From Candidatus Binatia bacterium (GTDB lineage Bacteria; Desulfobacterota; Binatia; Bin18): a stretch of 64,000 nt of DNA. Numbering within the stretch: the first letter of the stretch is position 1; each line of letters begins with the position of its first letter. Where the stretch lies: assembly GCA_951812575.1 (NCBI GenBank), contig OX638322.1:1797925-1861924 (forward strand). The letters run 5' to 3'. The notes beneath the pieces were generated by a model. It saw nothing but the letters and a program-made list of their open reading frames with translations. It ran no database searches and was not told the DNA's origin. Shown piece after piece: positions 61,201-64,000 of this stretch. The position numbers and the translations under genes were made by a program.

Positions 61201-61819
61201 CACGCTGGCCTGCTGGGGCACCAACTCGTATGGTCAGGCCACGCCGCCGCCCGGCGATTTTGTCGCGGTGAGTGCGGGGGGGAATCATAGCTGTGGGCTC
61301 AGGGCCGGCGGCACGCTGGCCTGCTGGGGCCGTGACACCGAGGGCCAGGCCACGGTACCCACCTCCCTCACCGAGACCCCCTTTGCTGCGGTGAGTGCGG
61401 GGTGGTATCACACCTGCGGGCTGCAGCGCGATGGCACGCTGGCCTGCTGGGGCTTCAACAACGATGGCCAAGCCACGCCGCCGCCCGGCGATTTTGCCGC
61501 GGTGAGTGTGGGGTGGTATCACACCTGCGGGCTGCAGCGCGATGGCACGCTGGCCTGCTGGGGCTTCAACAACGATGGCCAAGCCACGCCGCCGCCCGGC
61601 GATTTTGTCGCGGTCAGTGCGGGGAGGTATCACACCTGCGGGCTGCAGCGCGATGGCAGTGTGGCCTGCTGGGGCGCCAACAACGATGGCCAAGCCACGC
61701 CGCCGCCTGGCGATTTTATCGCGGTGAGTGCGGGGTGGGATCACACCTGCGGGTTGCAGCGCGATGGCAGTGTGGCCTGCTGGGGCGCCAACAACGATGG
61801 TCAGGCCACACCGCCGTAA
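58253..61819 (+). CDS. Secreted matrixin-type metalloprotease fused to RCC1 and Ig-like repeats (copy B)
   Basis: An 1188-residue protein; GTG 58253 lies six bases after AGGAGG. The order is a signal/anchor helix (about 10-27), a zinc protease domain (about 36-212), an Ig-like module (212-298), 14 RCC1 blades (299-838), an Ig-like module and seven more blades (930-1188). The protease has HEFGHVLGLDH at 167-177, the metzincin HExxHxxGxxH site, and a Met-turn (AIMNA, Met189), so it should be active outside the cell. The frame ends at an early TAA (61817-61819) with RCC1 sequence continuing behind it. The propellers may bind substrate or surface. Confidence 0.88.
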   Translation: MGGKTGPFCSWGGVLLVVLPLLLLLTWGLRHSHAFSLLPFPRWDSEVTLNLRLGCPDEPLPKWGPCWDDVAEHAAQEWNTARANFRFHIRSPSRPVGCDNSRDGLVTVRWSADCGTSLPSFVLALTHHWHSDAGIDNEVVFNSDRHWTTYSGPWRPTEKDFHRIALHEFGHVLGLDHPDGAGQSVDAIMNAAADDADQLQADDIAGIRAIYGRLIAPLAPVVVGLAGQTELDVIIDVEEADALTLTAVSSDPAIATVAVDEQTLTVTGEALGQATITLTVDDGTSTTTTTFGVTVAVDRAFSGVGVGAEHSCGLRVDGRVECWGADDKGQVSATPPGADFVAVSGGGKQVCGVQADGRAACWGRDGDGESSVPVPESMLSTGGEHSCGVQADGTLVCWGADTYDQVSDTPAGRFVGVNAGLYHSCGVQADNTLACWGADSAGQVGETPGGDFFLAVSAGGEHSCGRARGDRLACWGDDTFGQVSGTPSEAAFVAVSAGMWHSCAVRRDASLACWGLDSYDAISDTPPGAFRAVSVGVSYSCAVQTDGRLACWGRNNYRQVSDWPPGAFVAVSAGYFHSCGLRADGTVACWGRDDSGQVSGAPSEATFVSVSAGGNHSCGEKSDGTVVCWGADTAKQVSATPTTPLFDATFRAVDAGRKHSCGVQSSGTVTCWGWHHYGQTRVPAALRDAEFLSVSAGGNHSCGVRDDLTLACWGRNDFNQTTNTPDGTFSQVSVGMWHSCGVKLDGSVACWGRNNHQQVSDTPTGTFSRVSAGWDFSCGVRTEGTVACWGRDAYQQVSDLPGGTFSRVSVGQYHGCGLRVDGEIICWGRDNQGQIRNVAPELAPLAPVVIGVDRLTEVAVLVIDADGDVPTLTATSSAPAIATVAVDGHTLTITGVALGEATITLTADDGTGASNATSTTTFGVTVAADTAWRAVSAGFLYTCGLRVDGSVTCWGWVNEQAPDADFMAVSAGKYHTCGLQRDGTLACWGTNSYGQATPPPGDFVAVSAGGNHSCGLRAGGTLACWGRDTEGQATVPTSLTETPFAAVSAGWYHTCGLQRDGTLACWGFNNDGQATPPPGDFAAVSVGWYHTCGLQRDGTLACWGFNNDGQATPPPGDFVAVSAGRYHTCGLQRDGSVACWGANNDGQATPPPGDFIAVSAGWDHTCGLQRDGSVACWGANNDGQATPP

Positions 61820-62023
61820 CTCGCCGTCAGGGTGGTGCACAGTTGCGGGCTGAAGTCTGACAACACCCTGGCCTGCTGGGGCGCGGACTCCGATGGGCAG
61901 GTGAGCAAGAGGCCTGGCGGCATCTTGCTGGCGGTGAGTGCCGGCGGGTTGCACAGTTGCGGGCTACGGCGCAATGGAACGCTGACGTGCTGGGGCAACG
62001 ACGCCGATGAGCAGGTGAGCAAG
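61820..62023 (+). pseudogene. RCC1 blades separated from copy B by a stop codon
   Basis: The same reading frame continues after the TAA with LAVRVVHSCGLKSDNTLACW, then GADSDGQVSKRPGG and LAVSAGGLHSCGLRRNGTLT. That is almost two more blades, after which the frame enters the opposite-strand glycosyltransferase gene. The joint at the stop lacks part of a blade (PPGDF...SAG), so a small deletion created it. It might be read through or re-initiated at GTG 61832, but it lacks a proper end. Confidence 0.7.
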
Positions 62024-62026
62024 TGT

Positions 62027-63355
62027 CTATTGATCCCTGCGGCTGATACGCCCCAACACAGGCCAGGCCAGCGCCAGCCCAATCAGTCCGAACTCCAGCA
62101 GGCGGGCCCAGAGCGGCTGCTGATAGGCTTGCAGCGCGTAGTCATTCAGATGCAGCCCTGTGACGTACGAGAGCAGGACGGCCATGGAGGCCGTCCAGGC
62201 CCATATGCTGGGAAAGATCGCCGCAAAGGGCAGCAGCCAGAGCAGATACCAGGGATTGATGACCGGCGAGGCCGCCAGCAGCACACCGTAGACCCAGTCG
62301 CCGCGCGGAACGGACTGCCCCTCGTCCCGGCGATACCGCCGATAGCACCAGCCCCAGAACAGGGCGCCGGCCAGCCCCAAAACGAGCTTGGCCTCGAAGG
62401 CTGGCAGCGCCAGCGTCAACAGCCCATAGGCCGCAGAGTTAAACTCCCATTCCTGGGCGAAGACCAGCAGCGAGTACAGGTCCGTGCCGCCGCTCAGGGC
62501 GAACGGCGCGTAGAGGGCCGTCAGCGTAGCGCCGAACAGGACCCAGTGCCGGACTGAGGCACTGACCAGCACGAACGGCACCAGCACCAGGGCGAATATC
62601 TTGGCCCCACAGGCCAGACCCAGACATACCGCGGCGCTCCGCCAGCGGTAGTTCCGGGCCAGGACGAGCGCGGCCAGCAGCAGGCCGACGCCGATGCCGT
62701 CCGGGTGAGCGGTGAAGGCGATTTCCTTGATTACCAGCGGACACCAGGCGTAGAGCATGACGTTTCGCGCCGGTGCCAGGCGCAGCAGCAGGATTACAGT
62801 GGCAAGGTCAACGACAATCAGCAGACCCTGCAAGGCCGCGATGCTGCCCGGCCGCAGCCAGTAGCCGAGCAGGAAGACGAACTGTGTCGTCGGGCCGTAG
62901 ATGGTTGGCAACTCGGGATGATTGATCCCATCCAACACACTATGGAACGCGGTGGGAACAGTCGGGTCGGTGAAAAATGCTTCCGGGACGACGGCGTAGG
63001 GTGTGCCGGTGGTGGCAAAGCGATAGCCGTCCCACAGGTAGCGATAGAAGTCGTCTTCGAGCAGCGGTCCGCCAACCAGTCCGCAGATTCTGAAAGCTAT
63101 AGCCCAGAAGAGCAGACGGTCGAGCGGGACCGGTTCGTCACGCCGGTGGCAGTACAGGAAGAGGCCGAATACCGGCAGGCCGGTCCAGGCCATCAGGATG
63201 AAGAAGGCGACCAGGTCGGGTTCGCCAGGGGGCCGCGCCAAAAAGGCGAGGGCGGCGTAGCCCAGGGTACAGCTCAGACCGACCGCATCCACCAGCCGGC
63301 GCGCCGCCGCGCTCGGTTGCCCACCCCCGTTTGCGCCGACTCTCGACTCAAGCAT
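62027..63355 (-). CDS. GT-C type membrane glycosyltransferase (polyprenyl-phosphate sugar dependent)
   Basis: A 442-residue protein with about 11-13 membrane helices. LLEDDFYRYLWDGYRFATTG (near residue 98), followed by TPYAV, is the acidic first-loop motif of GT-C mannosyltransferase-like enzymes (DUF2029/GT87 group). SPVINPWYLLWLLPFAAI near 365 is also usual. It should transfer a sugar from a lipid-linked donor on the periplasmic side, to lipid or envelope glycan. The gene ends against the truncated RCC1 region. Confidence 0.8.
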   Translation of the reverse strand: MLESRVGANGGGQPSAAARRLVDAVGLSCTLGYAALAFLARPPGEPDLVAFFILMAWTGLPVFGLFLYCHRRDEPVPLDRLLFWAIAFRICGLVGGPLLEDDFYRYLWDGYRFATTGTPYAVVPEAFFTDPTVPTAFHSVLDGINHPELPTIYGPTTQFVFLLGYWLRPGSIAALQGLLIVVDLATVILLLRLAPARNVMLYAWCPLVIKEIAFTAHPDGIGVGLLLAALVLARNYRWRSAAVCLGLACGAKIFALVLVPFVLVSASVRHWVLFGATLTALYAPFALSGGTDLYSLLVFAQEWEFNSAAYGLLTLALPAFEAKLVLGLAGALFWGWCYRRYRRDEGQSVPRGDWVYGVLLAASPVINPWYLLWLLPFAAIFPSIWAWTASMAVLLSYVTGLHLNDYALQAYQQPLWARLLEFGLIGLALAWPVLGRISRRDQ

Positions 63356-63386
63356 ATCCCGCCCGGCCCGACCGACCGTTACTTGG

Positions 63387-64000
63387 TCATGACCCGTCGC
63401 GTTGCTGTCCCCAGGTGTCCCAGTGGGTCAGTTGGCTGGCCGGAATACGCCGGGCCGCCTTGAAATCCGTACCCGTATAGTAGGCCACGGGCAAAAGCAC
63501 ACACTGCGTCACAGTATCGGGAAGATTGAGCAGCTTGGCTGCTTCGTCTGCATGGGTGAGATGGACGGTGGTCCAACAGCAGCCCAGACCCCGCGCACGG
63601 GCGGCCAGCATAAATGACCAGGCCGCCGGCAGAATGGAGCCGTAGGCTGTGGCCTGGTCGAAAAGCGGCACGTCGCGGACCTGATCCTCGATGCAGAACA
63701 GCACATGGACCGGCACCTCGTGCAGATGATCGACCAGATAGACGGCGGAGTCGATCATGCGTTGGAGGCTGTTTCCCGGGAGAGGTTTCCCCCGAGCCCC
63801 CTCAAGGGTCGAGGCGGGTCCCGTGGTGCCATACGTCGCGTCATCGGCCTGCTCCCAGTAGGACTCAAAAGCCTGTTTATAGAGCCGGGCGATACCGGCC
63901 CGTTTTTCGGCATCGCGAATCACCACAAAGCGCCATTTCTGGGTATTGGTGGCTGAGGGGCTCTGCACCGCCACTTCCAGACATTCTTCGATCAGTTCCG
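63387..64000 (-). CDS. Nitroreductase family protein (C-terminal part, runs off window)
   Basis: The frame is open to the window edge, so the true start is beyond 64000. The visible 204 residues begin ELIEECLEVAVQSPSATNTQ and KWRFVVIRD, the FMN-binding entry of nitroreductases. SFMLAARARGLGCCWTTVHL and QCVLLPVAYYTG are the later conserved regions. FMN-dependent reduction of nitro compounds or quinones is known for the family; some members act in other reductions. It follows on the same strand before the glycosyltransferase (32 bases apart). Confidence 0.85.
   Translation of the reverse strand, partial: ELIEECLEVAVQSPSATNTQKWRFVVIRDAEKRAGIARLYKQAFESYWEQADDATYGTTGPASTLEGARGKPLPGNSLQRMIDSAVYLVDHLHEVPVHVLFCIEDQVRDVPLFDQATAYGSILPAAWSFMLAARARGLGCCWTTVHLTHADEAAKLLNLPDTVTQCVLLPVAYYTGTDFKAARRIPASQLTHWDTWGQQRDGS

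Larger units (their letters stand above)
56822..62023. repeat. Tandem segmental duplication, copy B
   Basis: Begins with the repeated oxidoreductase tail (56822-56948), then carries an extra 331 bp (56968-57298, including the palindromic repeat), the full partner gene and the full RCC1-protease gene. Its right edge is within RCC1 repeats that break off at about 62023, next to the glycosyltransferase gene. Confidence 0.8.

Noticed and set aside
53285-61819. Diversity-generating retroelement acting on the RCC1 blades
   Set aside because: No reverse transcriptase gene or template repeat was found in the window, and the codon changes are not limited to adenine positions. Retained only as a test in the findings.
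58604-61954. Minus-strand open frame of 1116 codons opposite RCC1 copy B
   Set aside because: Same reason as for copy A; it also covers the protease domain, which is clearly coded on the plus strand.

Overview
The window comes from a Gram-negative, fairly GC-rich bacterium. An outer-membrane barrel protein, periplasmic binding proteins and several signal peptides support the Gram-negative reading. The gene content is that of a metabolically versatile, uncultured-type lineage: amidohydrolases, a luciferase-like flavin oxidoreductase, an aldehyde:ferredoxin oxidoreductase, class III aminotransferase, GSII glutamine synthetase, Rieske oxygenase, amidase and hydantoinases. Tectomicrobia/Entotheonella, Binatota or deltaproteobacterial-type genomes would fit, but the taxonomy cannot be fixed from this sequence. 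No rRNA, tRNA, CRISPR array or replication origin was seen.

Layout. 1-6.1 kb: amidohydrolase fragment, Sel1-repeat protein, small proteins, enoyl-CoA hydratase-like enzyme, a secreted protein and a metallo-beta-lactamase-fold hydrolase. 6.2-11.1 kb: aminotransferase, periplasmic binding protein, a HAMP sensor without output domain and an OFA-type MFS carrier, all on the plus strand. 11.4-22.5 kb: D-aminoacylase-like hydrolase, zinc-ribbon membrane protein, aldehyde ferredoxin oxidoreductase, HAD phosphatase, flavin oxidoreductase with a signal-less binding protein, GSII, nitronate monooxygenase-like enzyme, NnrU-like protein, small membrane protein and RidA. 22.5-27.9 kb (minus): a complete spermidine/putrescine-type ABC transporter operon followed by a Rho protein that lacks the N-terminal RNA-binding module. 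28.2-32.2 kb: an IS remnant, a short tandem duplication and a giant secreted RCC1/Ig-like repeat protein. 32.4-39.8 kb: UMF1-type transporter, pseudogene remnants, GYD protein, amidase, Rieske oxygenase and OPT transporter. 40.1-42.5 kb: an AT-richer three-gene membrane/Sel1 operon. 42.8-47.3 kb: hydantoinase A/B (B frameshifted at a C9 run) and a toxin-antitoxin pair with a broken toxin. 47.3-49.3 kb: small genes and a DUF547 protein. 49.9-53.4 kb: secreted Cys protein, outer-membrane barrel and a TVP38-FAD oxidoreductase fusion. 53.3-62.0 kb: a large tandem segmental duplication of RCC1-repeat genes. 62.0-64.0 kb: GT-C glycosyltransferase and nitroreductase fragment.

The most unusual part is 53285-62030. 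A unit that begins inside the 3' end of the oxidoreductase gene and runs through a two-gene cassette (secreted partner plus long RCC1 protein) occurs twice in tandem. Copy B keeps a matrixin-type zinc protease domain. Copy A lacks it through an in-frame 798-bp difference and lacks 357 bp of the partner gene, also in frame. The duplication joint fuses the oxidoreductase tail in frame to the RCC1 protein of copy A. The first 14 RCC1 blades are nearly identical between copies, whereas the last blades differ by whole-codon replacements at fixed positions. A third RCC1 gene 22 kb away shares exact DNA stretches with them. This looks like a recombining, diversifying family of secreted beta-propeller proteins.

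Dispersed non-coding repeats are frequent: palindromic elements, CTCCTCGGAGGGG-type units and paired hairpins overlapping stop codons. They mark many intergenic regions and deletion joints.
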